Positions 35,362 through 44,153 of a stretch of 64,000 nt of DNA are shown piece by piece. The first letter of the stretch is position 1. Each line of letters begins with the position of its first letter. Source of the stretch: Anaerolineae bacterium (GTDB taxonomy: Bacteria > Chloroflexota > Anaerolineae > Aggregatilineales > Phototrophicaceae); NCBI GenBank assembly GCA_017303635.1, contig JAFLCG010000006.1, positions 295,067 to 359,066 on the forward strand, written 5' to 3'. The notes beneath the pieces were generated by a model. That model did not search any database, was not told the origin of the DNA, and saw only the letters and a program-made list of their open reading frames with translations. A program made the position numbers and the translations under genes.

Positions 35362-35831
35362 CCGATGCCGCCCTGGAGGCTCAACTGCGCCGTCTGATGG
35401 ATGTATGGGCGGAGCGCGCGGCTGAAGCCCGCCGCAAAGTTGAGCAACTGCGCTATAACGATCCTAACCAGGCCTACCGGCAACGCGGCATGAGCGAAGC
35501 GTATCTAGCCGTCATCGGGGATATTGAGTCGCTGCTGGTCGCGCCGGAACAGCCGACTCAACCAGCACTGCCGGTCCTGCCGTTTGTGGCGGTCAAGGTG
35601 GAAGTCGCCATCGCCGCGCTGCAACGGGTTGGGCTGTTGGTGGCGGAACTCCATCCTCATCACGATTCCAGCTTTACGTTGGTATTTTCCCCATTACAGA
35701 ACAGTCCCTTTGAAGACCGGATCGCCCGGTTGGAGAAGGTCGCACAGGTACAGGTGCTGGATTACGGGCGGCTGCCCGGTTCCAACCGGACCTATGTGGA
35801 TTTTGGGTTTCTGACGCCACCCACTGCGTGA
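35358..35831 (+). CDS. Hypothetical protein coupled to acyl-CoA dehydrogenase
   Basis: A 157-residue soluble protein that overlaps the preceding stop by 4 bp (ATGA), implying translational coupling. The N-terminal third is a charged helix (RLMDVWAERAAEARRKVEQLRY), the C-terminal part is mixed alpha/beta. I do not recognise a domain. The coupling suggests a role with the dehydrogenase. Confidence 0.75.
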   Translation: MTDAALEAQLRRLMDVWAERAAEARRKVEQLRYNDPNQAYRQRGMSEAYLAVIGDIESLLVAPEQPTQPALPVLPFVAVKVEVAIAALQRVGLLVAELHPHHDSSFTLVFSPLQNSPFEDRIARLEKVAQVQVLDYGRLPGSNRTYVDFGFLTPPTA

Positions 35832-35896
35832 TGCCAAAGTGGAGGGACGCCCTGTTGGGCGTCCGCCCATAGGTGGAGGCCATTGCTACTCAGAAG

Positions 35897-36559
35897 CTAC
35901 CCTTCTGTTGCTCCAAACATGCGCCGCAGGTAGTCTGGAACGGCAATCCCAGTAGCTAAGTCCGGGGCGGGTTCAGGCTGACCAAAGGTGGTTTGAATCG
36001 GCAGCAGACCACTCCAGACCGGCAGCAATAAATCTTCCTCATCATCACCAGGCGGGCCTGTGCGGATTTTGGCTGAGGCGTTTTCGATCTCGACGCGGAC
36101 GACCGCGGTGGCTTTCATCTCGACGGGGGTGGGTTGACGGGCATCCGCCCAGCGCCCCGGAATCAGCTTTTCGGTAAAGCGTTCGAGCGCATTCCACTTT
36201 TCGGCTTCGTCTTCGACGAGTTCCCCACGACCAAACACCACAGCTGAACGATAGTTGACGGAGTGATGAAAGACCGACCGCGCCAGCACCAGCGCATCGG
36301 TCACCGTCACGGCGATACAGAGTGGATGACCAGCTCCTGCGTGCAGCATCAAGCGGCTGGTGCTGGCCCCATGCAAGAGGATGGCATCGCCATCACGGGC
36401 GTGCAGTGTGGGGATGATGAAGGGCTGCCCGTCCTGCACAAAACTGACGTGGCAAATCAAGGCAGCATCCACGATCCCGTAGATCGTCTCCGAGTCGTAG
36501 TGACCGCGCTTCGGCAGACGCCGCACACGGTTCTGGTCAGTGGGGGTATAAGTAGTCAT
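35897..36559 (-). CDS. Pyridoxamine 5'-phosphate oxidase-like FMN-binding protein
   Basis: A split-barrel flavin-binding protein: RLPKRGHYDSETIYGIVDAA, ALICHVSFVQDGQPFIIPTL and LLHGASTSRLMLH are typical of the NimA/PPOX-like group. The ATG at 36559 has GGAGG six bases upstream and was preferred over 36586. Length is 220 residues. Members of this group reduce or bind small cofactors or nitro-compounds; the exact reaction is unknown. Confidence 0.88.
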   Translation of the reverse strand: MTTYTPTDQNRVRRLPKRGHYDSETIYGIVDAALICHVSFVQDGQPFIIPTLHARDGDAILLHGASTSRLMLHAGAGHPLCIAVTVTDALVLARSVFHHSVNYRSAVVFGRGELVEDEAEKWNALERFTEKLIPGRWADARQPTPVEMKATAVVRVEIENASAKIRTGPPGDDEEDLLLPVWSGLLPIQTTFGQPEPAPDLATGIAVPDYLRRMFGATEG

Positions 36560-36722
36560 GTGGGCCTCCGCGTGAATGGATGTCATGGTGGCATCCTACA
36601 CCGGGGCAAGCTCCGTCTGTATCACCAGTGTAGACCAAGTATCACCATCCGTTCATGAGACCGAAGGGAAGCCTGATAGCTACGGGATTCCCTTCGGAAA
36701 TGCGGTCAAGCCACTGACAACA

Positions 36723-37469
36723 CTATGGTTTCAGATTGAAATCCTCGGTGAGGATACGCGAACGCCGCATACCAAAAGCGACTAGCTGACGCGTGATAGT
36801 CTGCATCATCATCGCCGGACCACATATAAAAACTTCCGCAGCCTTTAACTGATCCTCACCCACGCTTGCAGACAATTGATCGGCAGTCAGGTAGCCTGTT
36901 TCAGTACTCACATGGAGTTCCAAGCGCATCCTCGGTAGGGCATCTATCCAATCTTGCAATTCTTCAATGAAGACAGCATCGCTACGTTCACGCACCGACC
37001 AGATCAGGATACCTTCGATTGGACGCTGCGCCTGAGCGGCCTGTTGAGCCAAACTAAGAAAGGGCGTAACCCCAATACCACCGGCCAGCCATACCTGAAA
37101 ACGCGTAGAGGCTAAACTGCGATCACCAAAGCGCCCGTAGGGGCCAAAAACTGTCACACGGTCACCCGGCTGCAAGGCTTGTAAGCTGCGCGTGTAATCC
37201 CCCAATGCCTTGATACTCAAGCGAATCCCACCCATGCTATAGCCAGAAATTGAAAAGGGATGTGACTCGGGTCGGATATGTTGCGAACCCGTCACTGAAA
37301 GGTAGATGAATTGGCCGGGCTTAGCCTGGAAAGGAGTTTCCAAGCGAATATGCAGATCATTAATCCCATTGCGGAATTGAAAGGCTTCAATTTGTCCTTT
37401 GGCGCGAGGCGCGAGGCGCGAACCGACGATAGAGAAAAGTCGTATAGAGCCAAGCGTAGCCGCCCACAA
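36723..37469 (-). CDS. Ferric-reductase-like protein, C-terminal FAD/NAD half (frameshifted)
   Basis: This frame contains an oxidoreductase module: FAD region HPFSISGYSMGGIRLSIKALG, pyridine-nucleotide region VWLAGGIGVTPFLSLAQQA and the C-terminal EVFICGPAMMMQTITRQL. It has no credible start: the first codon available is a TTG at 37469 and no Shine-Dalgarno sequence precedes it. Its N-terminal continuation is in the other frame (37387-38088). A third copy of GGCGCGA at 37401-37421 causes the shift, as removing one 7-bp copy joins the halves as RFAPRAKGQIEA. So it is half of a split gene. Confidence 0.85.
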   Translation of the reverse strand: MWAATLGSIRLFSIVGSRLAPRAKGQIEAFQFRNGINDLHIRLETPFQAKPGQFIYLSVTGSQHIRPESHPFSISGYSMGGIRLSIKALGDYTRSLQALQPGDRVTVFGPYGRFGDRSLASTRFQVWLAGGIGVTPFLSLAQQAAQAQRPIEGILIWSVRERSDAVFIEELQDWIDALPRMRLELHVSTETGYLTADQLSASVGEDQLKAAEVFICGPAMMMQTITRQLVAFGMRRSRILTEDFNLKP

Positions 37470-38088
37470 TGCTCAAGACCAGCATGTACCAATCCTGCTG
37501 GAGGACAAAAGCATGACTGGTACCAGCCAGATACGGCACGATCATCCATTTGTGCGAATTGAGCCAGACTCCATAAGGCATCCGCACCCAGATGGTCGCG
37601 GCAACCAACAGAACCATGCTCAGGACACCCAGGACACCCAGGCTGTAACCCAGGTCAAGGCCGGGCAACAGATAGGTACCAATGAGCGCTGTATCCGGTA
37701 AAGCCTGTACCACCAGAATACCCATATGCGCCAATACCATGATTAAGCCGAGCTTGCCCGCCAGCCCATGTAACTGATATACCTTGTCCAAGCCGCCAAA
37801 GATGTTTTCGACCCAACACCAGCGGGTTGCCAGCACAAAATTCAGGCAAAAGAAGATCACCGCCCAAAATCCCAGCCCGGCCCCCATCTCATAGAATGGG
37901 TCGGCTTCTATACCGGCATGTACGAGTTGACCGGTCATGAGGCGGAAATCAATACCCATGACGAAGCTTTGCAACGCCAGGGCAAATACATAAATAGTTA
38001 AGCCATAGACTGCCAGCACACCCAGAGAGCGATGCCGGATCCACTCGGCAAGAAATTCAAAACGGCCACCTTTATATGTCAATTGCAT
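37387..38088 (-). CDS. Ferric-reductase-like protein, N-terminal membrane half (frameshifted)
   Basis: The frame encodes a ferric-reductase-like membrane domain with about six helices (LGVLAVYGLTIYVFALALQ; VIFFCLNFVLATRWCW). Candidate heme His residues are in VLAHMGILVV and LNSHKWM with TSHAFVLQ. The ATG at 38088 (MQLTYKGG) is preferred over 38130. It stops prematurely at 37387 after RFAPRASRQRTN because of the tandem 7-bp repeat. The complete protein (about 450 residues) would pass electrons from NAD(P)H via FAD and heme across the membrane. Confidence 0.85.
   Translation of the reverse strand: MQLTYKGGRFEFLAEWIRHRSLGVLAVYGLTIYVFALALQSFVMGIDFRLMTGQLVHAGIEADPFYEMGAGLGFWAVIFFCLNFVLATRWCWVENIFGGLDKVYQLHGLAGKLGLIMVLAHMGILVVQALPDTALIGTYLLPGLDLGYSLGVLGVLSMVLLVAATIWVRMPYGVWLNSHKWMIVPYLAGTSHAFVLQQDWYMLVLSIVGGYAWLYTTFLYRRFAPRASRQRTN
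37401..37421. repeat. Three tandem copies of GGCGCGA causing a frameshift
   Basis: Three exact 7-bp units (37401-37407, 37408-37414, 37415-37421) lie where the two halves of the reductase gene lose phase. Two copies restore the frame exactly. Slippage or recombination between copies would switch the gene on and off; a sequencing or assembly error is the simple alternative. Confidence 0.9.
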
Positions 38089-38325
38089 GACACAACCCTG
38101 TGATCTATGTATGCCTCGATTGGCGGTCATACAGCGTTTGGTTATGCCATGATACGTGGTTGAAAAAGGCCGGTTGCAAGATGCTCACCGACTGCTCATG
38201 GATCAAGATATCACCAACTTTGACCCAATCCGCAGAGACCCCACTATAGTATAATTTCGCCCATTTACCCAACGATGTGGGCCGGGTTGATCGGTATCCG
38301 GCAGATTTCAAGGACAAAGACCCCC

Positions 38326-39411
38326 ATGAGCGAGACAAAACCCACGATCATCGTGCTGAAAGGCGACCAGACCGGACAGGAACTGCTCGACGAAGCACTG
38401 CGGGTGATCGACCCCAGTGTGACCCGCTGCGATGTGGACTTTGAATTCTATGACCTGTCGCTGGAAAACCGCCGCGCCACCAAGAACGGCGTGGTGCGAG
38501 AGGCGGCGACGCGCATCCTGGAAACGGGCCTGGGAATCAAGGCAGCGACGATCACCCCCGGCAACCCGGATGATGTGGGCAGCCCGAATGCCCTGCTCCG
38601 CGAACTGGTGGATGGGCAGGTCATTCTCCGAACCGGGCGGCGTATCCCGAAGATCACCCCGATTGCCGGTGTAAACGCGCCGATCGCGGTCGTCCGCATG
38701 GCGGTAGACGGCGAATACAGCGAGAAAGCCTGGCGTGAAGGCGAAGGTCTGGATGAAGTTGCGTGGAGCACGCGCAAGCTCTCCCGGCGCACCTGCCGCG
38801 CCGTGGCGGAGTTCACCTTCCGCTATGCCAAGCGCACCAATGCGACCGTTTTTGGTGGGCCGAAGTATACCGTCAGCCCGATCTACGAAGGCATGTTCCA
38901 GGAAGAACTGGAAGCCGCTTCCAAGCGGTATCCGGATGTGGAATACAATCCGCAGTTGATTGACGCGACTTATGCACTCCTGCTGGAAACCAGCGGCGAA
39001 TCGCTGGTGATCCCGGCGCTGAACCGGGATGGGGATAATCTGAGCGATCTGGTGCTGAAGATGTTCGGGACGATTGCAGGAGCCGAGTCCACGATCCTCA
39101 GTTTTGACGAAAACTTTGAGGTCAAGACGGCCGTCACCGAAGCACCACATGGCACGGCACCGAGCCTGCAAGGCAAGAATATCGCCAACCCGATGGCGAT
39201 GATTCTGGCGGGAGCGGCGATCCTGCGGTACGTCAAGCGAGATGAGGCCAACCGAGCCAGCCGCGCCATTTACGAGTCGGTGCTGGAAGCTGTGCAGTCC
39301 GGCATCCGCACGACGGACCTGGGTGGGCAGTCTTCGACCACCGCCTTCACGGATGAAGTCATCCGGCGGGTGCAGGGCAAGCTGGAAGTGTGGGAGTCGC
39401 TGGGGCAATAA
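38326..39411 (+). CDS. Isocitrate/isopropylmalate dehydrogenase family protein
   Basis: A 361-residue NAD(P)-dependent beta-decarboxylating dehydrogenase. The N-terminal nucleotide strand is TIIVLKGDQTGQELLDEALR; the substrate region NALLRELVDGQVILRTGRRIP keeps several Arg for the carboxylates; TEAPHGTAPSLQGKNIANPMAM is the family signature near the C-terminus. The metal Asp are expected around ALNRDGDNLSDLVLKMFG. I chose the ATG at 38326 with AAGGA upstream. Whether it uses isocitrate, isopropylmalate or homoisocitrate cannot be decided; no leucine pathway genes are adjacent. Confidence 0.88.
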   Translation: MSETKPTIIVLKGDQTGQELLDEALRVIDPSVTRCDVDFEFYDLSLENRRATKNGVVREAATRILETGLGIKAATITPGNPDDVGSPNALLRELVDGQVILRTGRRIPKITPIAGVNAPIAVVRMAVDGEYSEKAWREGEGLDEVAWSTRKLSRRTCRAVAEFTFRYAKRTNATVFGGPKYTVSPIYEGMFQEELEAASKRYPDVEYNPQLIDATYALLLETSGESLVIPALNRDGDNLSDLVLKMFGTIAGAESTILSFDENFEVKTAVTEAPHGTAPSLQGKNIANPMAMILAGAAILRYVKRDEANRASRAIYESVLEAVQSGIRTTDLGGQSSTTAFTDEVIRRVQGKLEVWESLGQ

Positions 39412-39528
39412 CGGATACAGCTCAACGGCATGGCAGGAGCATATCGGATCACCCTGCCATGCCGTATAATGCTCACAAAGATCATGCTTGCCGGGACTCT
39501 CCCATACCCGGTCAGACAGGGATGCGCC

Positions 39529-41745
39529 ATGACCGACGCCCTCATCGGCAAATACATCAACGGCTACGAAATACTCGATGTAGTCGGGCGGGGCGGCATG
39601 GCGACCGTCTATCGGGCGCAGCAGCTTTCCATGAACCGGGTGGTGGCGCTCAAGCTGCTGCCGGAGCAGTTCGCTAAAGACGACACGTATATCCAACGGT
39701 TTGAGCAGGAAGTCGAGATCGTTTCCCGGCTGGAACACCGCAATATTGTCCCGGTCTACGACTATGGGCAGTATAGCGGTCGGCCTTACATCGTCATGCG
39801 CTACATGAACAGCGGCTCGGTGGATGAACTGCTGCGCAGCGGGCCGCTGGAGTTGGATCAGATTGTCCACATATATGAGCAGATCGCCCCGGCACTGGAT
39901 TATGCTCATACGCGCAAGGTGCTGCACCGCGACCTCAAACCCGGCAATGTGCTGTTGGATGATGACGGCGGCGCGTACCTGACGGATTTCGGCATTGCCC
40001 GCGTCCTGGGCGACCAGGTCGGGCCGGGCATCACGACCCAGGGGGTCGTGGGCACGCCCAGCTACATGAGTCCGGAACAGGCGCAGGGGCAGCAGCTCGA
40101 TAACCGCAGCGATATTTATGCGCTGGGTGTGATGCTGTTCGAACTGGCGACGGGCAAACGTCCGTTTGAGAGCGATACACCGTACAGCATCGCCGTGATG
40201 CAGGTAACGACGCAACCGCCCTCACCCCGTTCGATCAATCCGGATTTGTCGATGGCGGTGGAAGAAGTCATCCTCAAATCGCTCCGCAAGAAGCGCGAGG
40301 AACGCTATCCCCACGCGATTGGTCTGGCGGAGGCGCTCAAGCGGGCAGCCAACCTGCCCAGCGGGAGTATGCACGATACCCAACCGGGCGGCATCAAGAT
40401 ACCGAACCGACCGGCACCGCAACCGCTGGGCAATCCGCAAGCGGATTCCCCGTATGCCCCACAATACGAACCGCAACCGATGGTCATCATGCAGCCGACC
40501 AGCCCGGTCGGCAGCTATCCACCCCCGGCACCGATGTCCTATGGGCCGCCCATGACGCCTGCCCCAATGCCCACCCAACCGCCCCCATATACCGGGAAGC
40601 GGCGACGGCGCAAAGAGGGCAATATGTTCATGAGCGCGGCGGTCGGCGGCCTGCTAGGCTGCGCAGTGCTGATTGTGCTGGTCATTCTGCTGATTCTGGG
40701 CTATATCGCCATTCAGGGCGGCTTCAATCCCGGGACGACGGTTGAGTCCAATGGTGACGGGACTTCGGTCAGCAGTGCGCCGACGCTGGATGCGACCAGC
40801 CAAAGCGCCCGCGATACGCTCATCCCAGCGACTCCCTCTCCCCTCCCCCTAGGCGGTTCCCCGGTGGTGAACCCGGTCGGGGTGCGCGCCACACTCTCGC
40901 TGGAACTGATCAGCCGCACGCAAACGCGGGCGATGGTCTACTTTGCGGCGCGGGGTGGCCGTTCAGACGTGTACCGCTTTGATTTTGCCAGCGGGGAAGA
41001 ACGGCAGCTCACATTTGACCCCAATGAGGACAATTACCCACAAGTCTCACCAGATGGAACGCGGATTGTGTTTCAATCCAACCGGGATGGAGACTTTGAC
41101 ATCTATGTGATGGACATCAACGGCGATAACCTGCGCCAGTTGACCCAGAACACGATCAATGACCGCCTACCGGCGTGGTCGTGGGATGGGCAGCGGATCG
41201 TATATGCCTCCGATACCCGGGGCGACCGCAAACATGACATCTATGAGATGAATGGGGACGGCAGCGATCAACGCCTGCTGTATACCAACGGGCTGTTCAA
41301 CAGTCACCCGCGCTACAGCCCCAACGGGCAATACATCGTCTTCACCACTGGCTCCGATGAAACCAGCAGCAACACCTTTGAGATCTCGAGGCTGGACCTG
41401 GACAGCGGCGAATTCCTGCAACTGACGACGAATACCTGGGATGATCGCTCGCCCTCGTTCAGCGCGGACGGGAACACCGTCCTGTACCGGACAAGTGATG
41501 GCGGATCAGCACGAGGGAACGCGGCTATTGCCCTGATGGACATCGACGGGAGCAATTCACGCATTCTGTATGACGGTGCAGGGCTGGAATGGGGGATGAG
41601 CTTCAGCCCGGATGGCGGCCTCATCAGCTTCACGACCAGTTCCCCGACCACTGAAACTGATGAGGTTTTCTTCATGCTGCCAGATGGCACCCGCTTTGAG
41701 CAGGTGACGAACTTCGGCGCTATGGCCTCCAGTTGGGTGCCTTAG
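39529..41745 (+). CDS. Ser/Thr protein kinase with extracytoplasmic TolB-like beta-propeller
   Basis: The kinase domain (about residues 10-270) shows GRGGMATVYRA, KVLHRDLKPGNVLL and LTDFGIARVL. A Pro-rich linker, a transmembrane helix (GCAVLIVLVILLILGYIAI, about residues 370-390), then six PD40/TolB-type blades (e.g. YPQVSPDGTRIVFQSNRDGD, LPAWSWDGQRIVYASDTRGD) follow to the end. I chose the ATG at 39529 because the kinase fold starts there. It probably senses an external ligand by the propeller. A TATAAT at 39465-39470 is a plausible -10. Confidence 0.92.
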   Translation: MTDALIGKYINGYEILDVVGRGGMATVYRAQQLSMNRVVALKLLPEQFAKDDTYIQRFEQEVEIVSRLEHRNIVPVYDYGQYSGRPYIVMRYMNSGSVDELLRSGPLELDQIVHIYEQIAPALDYAHTRKVLHRDLKPGNVLLDDDGGAYLTDFGIARVLGDQVGPGITTQGVVGTPSYMSPEQAQGQQLDNRSDIYALGVMLFELATGKRPFESDTPYSIAVMQVTTQPPSPRSINPDLSMAVEEVILKSLRKKREERYPHAIGLAEALKRAANLPSGSMHDTQPGGIKIPNRPAPQPLGNPQADSPYAPQYEPQPMVIMQPTSPVGSYPPPAPMSYGPPMTPAPMPTQPPPYTGKRRRRKEGNMFMSAAVGGLLGCAVLIVLVILLILGYIAIQGGFNPGTTVESNGDGTSVSSAPTLDATSQSARDTLIPATPSPLPLGGSPVVNPVGVRATLSLELISRTQTRAMVYFAARGGRSDVYRFDFASGEERQLTFDPNEDNYPQVSPDGTRIVFQSNRDGDFDIYVMDINGDNLRQLTQNTINDRLPAWSWDGQRIVYASDTRGDRKHDIYEMNGDGSDQRLLYTNGLFNSHPRYSPNGQYIVFTTGSDETSSNTFEISRLDLDSGEFLQLTTNTWDDRSPSFSADGNTVLYRTSDGGSARGNAAIALMDIDGSNSRILYDGAGLEWGMSFSPDGGLISFTTSSPTTETDEVFFMLPDGTRFEQVTNFGAMASSWVP

Positions 41746-41751
41746 AGCCGA

Positions 41752-41970
41752 TTACCAGGGCTGACGCTCGTAGTAATAGACCTGGCGGGTGGTACGGCTA
41801 CGCTGTTCCAGACGATGCATACTCCAGCCAAAGGTCAACCAGCCGAAGCCGATGACAAAAAAGGCCGAGGCGACCATCAAGGCCAGCAATTCCGGGAAGA
41901 CGGCGATCATCACGCCGAAGGCAATCAGAGCAGCACCGGGCAACCACCACAAACGCATTGGACCCATCAT
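41752..41970 (-). CDS. Small membrane protein
   Basis: 72 residues with two hydrophobic segments (LWWLPGAALIAFGVMIAVF and LALMVASAFFVIGFGWLTF) and a Tyr/Arg-rich C-terminal tail (RTTRQVYYYERQPW). The start has AAAGGA nine bases upstream. It is convergent with the kinase gene, 6 bp apart. Function unknown. Confidence 0.7.
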   Translation of the reverse strand: MMGPMRLWWLPGAALIAFGVMIAVFPELLALMVASAFFVIGFGWLTFGWSMHRLEQRSRTTRQVYYYERQPW

Positions 41971-42098
41971 GGGTTAATCCTTTCCACTGATGATGACAGT
42001 CTAAGCCTGTCACATCTGAGCGGCGTTAACCCCGCGTAAGATCAACACAAGAATCTTGGATTACACGCGTACTTTGTGTTTGGGTGACGGAGGTTCCT

Positions 42099-42746
42099 CT
42101 ACGACCCCTGCGCGGCGCTGGCTCTTTCGCACAGTCCACTGCCGCCCGCCCCCAACCATTCATTGAGAGTCTGGCTGGTGGATGCATTGGCGCGGGCATC
42201 GGTGTAAATGCCCATACCCCAGATGTAATAGCGCTGGGTTTCGTTGGGCCACTGGGTAAAGGGCTTGCGGGTGACCGAAGGCCCCCCGTTGTAACAGGCC
42301 ATTGCCAGCCCCGGATCCCCCCCGGCAAAGTCATTCAGGCATTGTTCGAGGAAGCTGGCCCCCCGGCGGGCGTTGGTATCTGGATCGAGCATGTCCTCCC
42401 CTGGCTGGAAGTGGAAGGGCATGACCTGGAATAAACCCTGCGCACCGGCATGGCTACTGACAGTCGGATGCCCACAGGATTCGATCTGCATGACGGTGGC
42501 GAGCAGATTAGGGTCCAGGCCGTACTGCCCTGACCAGCGGGCAATATCACCTGACCAGTGATTGACCTGCGGCGTAAACAACGGCGCCAGAACTGATGAA
42601 CGCGACTGTAACCAGCCCGGTAAAGCATGAGCCACTTCCCAGACCACGATGGTCATGATGACGACCAACAGCTTTTCCAGGGGTAGGCGGAATCGTCTGG
42701 GCGGGGTGGCAAGAGTGGGCGTTAAGGGCCGGGCACGAACAGCCAT
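42099..42746 (-). CDS. Lytic transglycosylase (SLT domain), membrane-anchored
   Basis: A 215-residue protein with an N-terminal anchor (LLVVIMTIVVWEVAHALPG) and an SLT goose-lysozyme-like domain: LLATVMQIESCGHPTVSSHAGAQGLFQVMP has the catalytic Glu (QIESCG), and NARRGASFLEQCLNDFAGGDPGLAMACYNGG is the characteristic C-terminal motif. It cleaves peptidoglycan glycan strands outside the membrane. The ATG at 42746 has AGAGGA upstream. Confidence 0.9.
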   Translation of the reverse strand: MAVRARPLTPTLATPPRRFRLPLEKLLVVIMTIVVWEVAHALPGWLQSRSSVLAPLFTPQVNHWSGDIARWSGQYGLDPNLLATVMQIESCGHPTVSSHAGAQGLFQVMPFHFQPGEDMLDPDTNARRGASFLEQCLNDFAGGDPGLAMACYNGGPSVTRKPFTQWPNETQRYYIWGMGIYTDARANASTSQTLNEWLGAGGSGLCERASAAQGS

Positions 42747-42863
42747 TACAGATCCTCTGAGTCCAGTGGGCGACGGGATTACATCCAGTGTACGTAAGGA
42801 CACTCGATGGCGTTGCTCAAGAAATCCAGTTTAGTGCAGTTTGGTCGGTTGCAAAATGGGAGA

Positions 42864-42897
42864 GGGGGACTGTTGCAGCAATCGCTGCAAATCCCCC
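42864..42897. repeat. Hairpin in the gap upstream of the MerR gene
   Basis: TTGCAGC-AATC-GCTGCAA (42873-42890) is enclosed by GGGGG (42864-42868) and CCCCC (42893-42897). The rest of the 330-bp gap (42747-43079) is AT-rich and holds the MerR-type promoter at its right end; I see no gene in it. Confidence 0.5.
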
Positions 42898-43026
42898 AGC
42901 ATTGGTTCGAACATAACCAAATTATAGAACAAATGTTTTATTTCGTCAAGAACATCCTGAGGATGGCCGTAAGTTCGGTGGGGATCAGCACGTCGGGTTC
43001 ATAACTACCCAAGCGTAAATTGGTTC

Positions 43027-43058
43027 TTGACTCTGTACTTCGGTACAAGGTTTACAAT
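43027..43058 (+). promoter_or_regulatory. MerR-type promoter with 20-bp spacer
   Basis: -35 TTGACT (43027-43032) and -10 TACAAT (43053-43058) are separated by 20 bp, longer than the usual 17 and the hallmark of promoters twisted open by MerR-family activators. The spacer contains the dyad TGTAC-TTCG-GTACA, the likely binding site of the MerR protein encoded 22 bp downstream. Confidence 0.8.
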
Positions 43059-43079
43059 GACCCATGAAAGCGAGGATTT

Positions 43080-43514
43080 ATGGATGGCATCACCCGCGGC
43101 GACCTGGCCCAACAGTGCGGAGTCAACCCGGAGACGATCCGGTACTACGAACGGAATCATTTGCTCCCCTTGCCTCCCCGCAGCCCCAGCGGGTATCGCC
43201 TGTTCACGGAAATCGATGCACAGCGCATCCGCTTCATCAAGCGGGCGCAATCGGTCGGCTTTTCGTTGGACGAAATCCGCACGCTGCTGGAACTGAAGAT
43301 CGATCCGGAAGGTACCTCCGGGCAGGTGCGGGCTTTGGCCCACGAGAAGGTGCTGGAGATTGAGGACAAAATCCGGTCGTTACAGGCGGTACGGGATACC
43401 CTGGTCAGCCTGATTCAATCATGCCCGGGCGGCAATGCACCAACCAGCGACTGCCCGATCCTGGATTGCCTGGACCATGAAGCCTTCGCTACGTCTGAAC
43501 ACAATCAACATTAG
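43080..43514 (+). CDS. MerR-family metal-responsive transcriptional regulator
   Basis: The winged helix is typical (TRGDLAQQCGVNPETIRYYE with RSPSGYRLFTE), followed by a long dimerisation helix and a C-terminal Cys-containing metal loop: SCPGGNAPTSDCPILDCLD. The Cys pair resembles CueR/ZntR/MerR-like sensors. It is transcribed with DUF305 and copA from the long-spacer promoter, so it probably activates its own operon when copper or a related metal binds. The start has GAGG six bases upstream. Confidence 0.92.
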   Translation: MDGITRGDLAQQCGVNPETIRYYERNHLLPLPPRSPSGYRLFTEIDAQRIRFIKRAQSVGFSLDEIRTLLELKIDPEGTSGQVRALAHEKVLEIEDKIRSLQAVRDTLVSLIQSCPGGNAPTSDCPILDCLDHEAFATSEHNQH

Positions 43515-43533
43515 ATAGAAGGAACTCAAACTG

Positions 43534-44133
43534 ATGAAGCGTCTCATTTTCACCACTCTACTGGCAACAATTGCACTCTTTGCCTTTTCATTTGCCGCGG
43601 CGGACGCCCCGGTGGAAGGCCGCGCAGGGCGGGCCGAAGTCCGCTTTCTGGAAGGCATGATCGACCATCATCAGATGGCACTGGATATGGCGGCTGACTG
43701 CCTGGAACGTGCCTCGACTGAGGATGTCCGCAGCATCTGCGAGGCGGTCATCGCAGCCCAAACGCCAGAAATCGAGCTGATGCAGGGCTGGTTGGCGGAG
43801 TGGTACAACATTGATTATCAGCCGATGCCGATGGCCGACATGGGCATGGATATGGGCATGCACGCAGGGATGGATATGGGCGGTAAGGATACAGACCCAG
43901 CCGGGATGATGGGGATGATGGCGGGTCTCAACCGGGCTGAAGGCCTTGACTATGACCTCGCATGGCTTGAGTCGATGATCGACCATCATGACGATGCGCT
44001 GCATATGTCCGAGCGAATACTGAACCGAGCTGAACATGCGGAGCTCCGCACGCTGGCGGAGACCATCATCACAGCACAAAGCGCCGAGATTGAACAAATG
44101 GAAGCGCTGCTGGGGACACTCGTCAGCCAATGA
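43534..44133 (+). CDS. DUF305 protein, exported, Met-rich copper-associated
   Basis: A signal peptide ([20 protein letters not shown]) is followed by two DUF305 repeats with [12 protein letters not shown] and [11 protein letters not shown]. Between them is a Met-rich segment ([19 protein letters not shown]) suited to bind Cu(I). DUF305 proteins occur with copper-resistance genes. It is 20 bp after the MerR gene and overlaps the 44130 reading of copA, suggesting an operon in which it buffers copper outside the membrane. Confidence 0.88.
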   Translation: MKRLIFTTLLATIALFAFSFAAADAPVEGRAGRAEVRFLEGMIDHHQMALDMAADCLERASTEDVRSICEAVIAAQTPEIELMQGWLAEWYNIDYQPMPMADMGMDMGMHAGMDMGGKDTDPAGMMGMMAGLNRAEGLDYDLAWLESMIDHHDDALHMSERILNRAEHAELRTLAETIITAQSAEIEQMEALLGTLVSQ

Positions 44134-44153
44134 CCGCAGAGAAGGAATATCGT

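Noticed and set aside
39430..39528. Longer N-terminus of the second kinase
   Set aside because: The extra 33 residues overlap the predicted -10 box and precede the conserved start of the kinase domain.
38308..40215. A 635-codon open frame on the minus strand
   Set aside because: It is antisense to the dehydrogenase gene and the kinase gene, has no domain-like composition, and is a by-product of GC-rich codon use.
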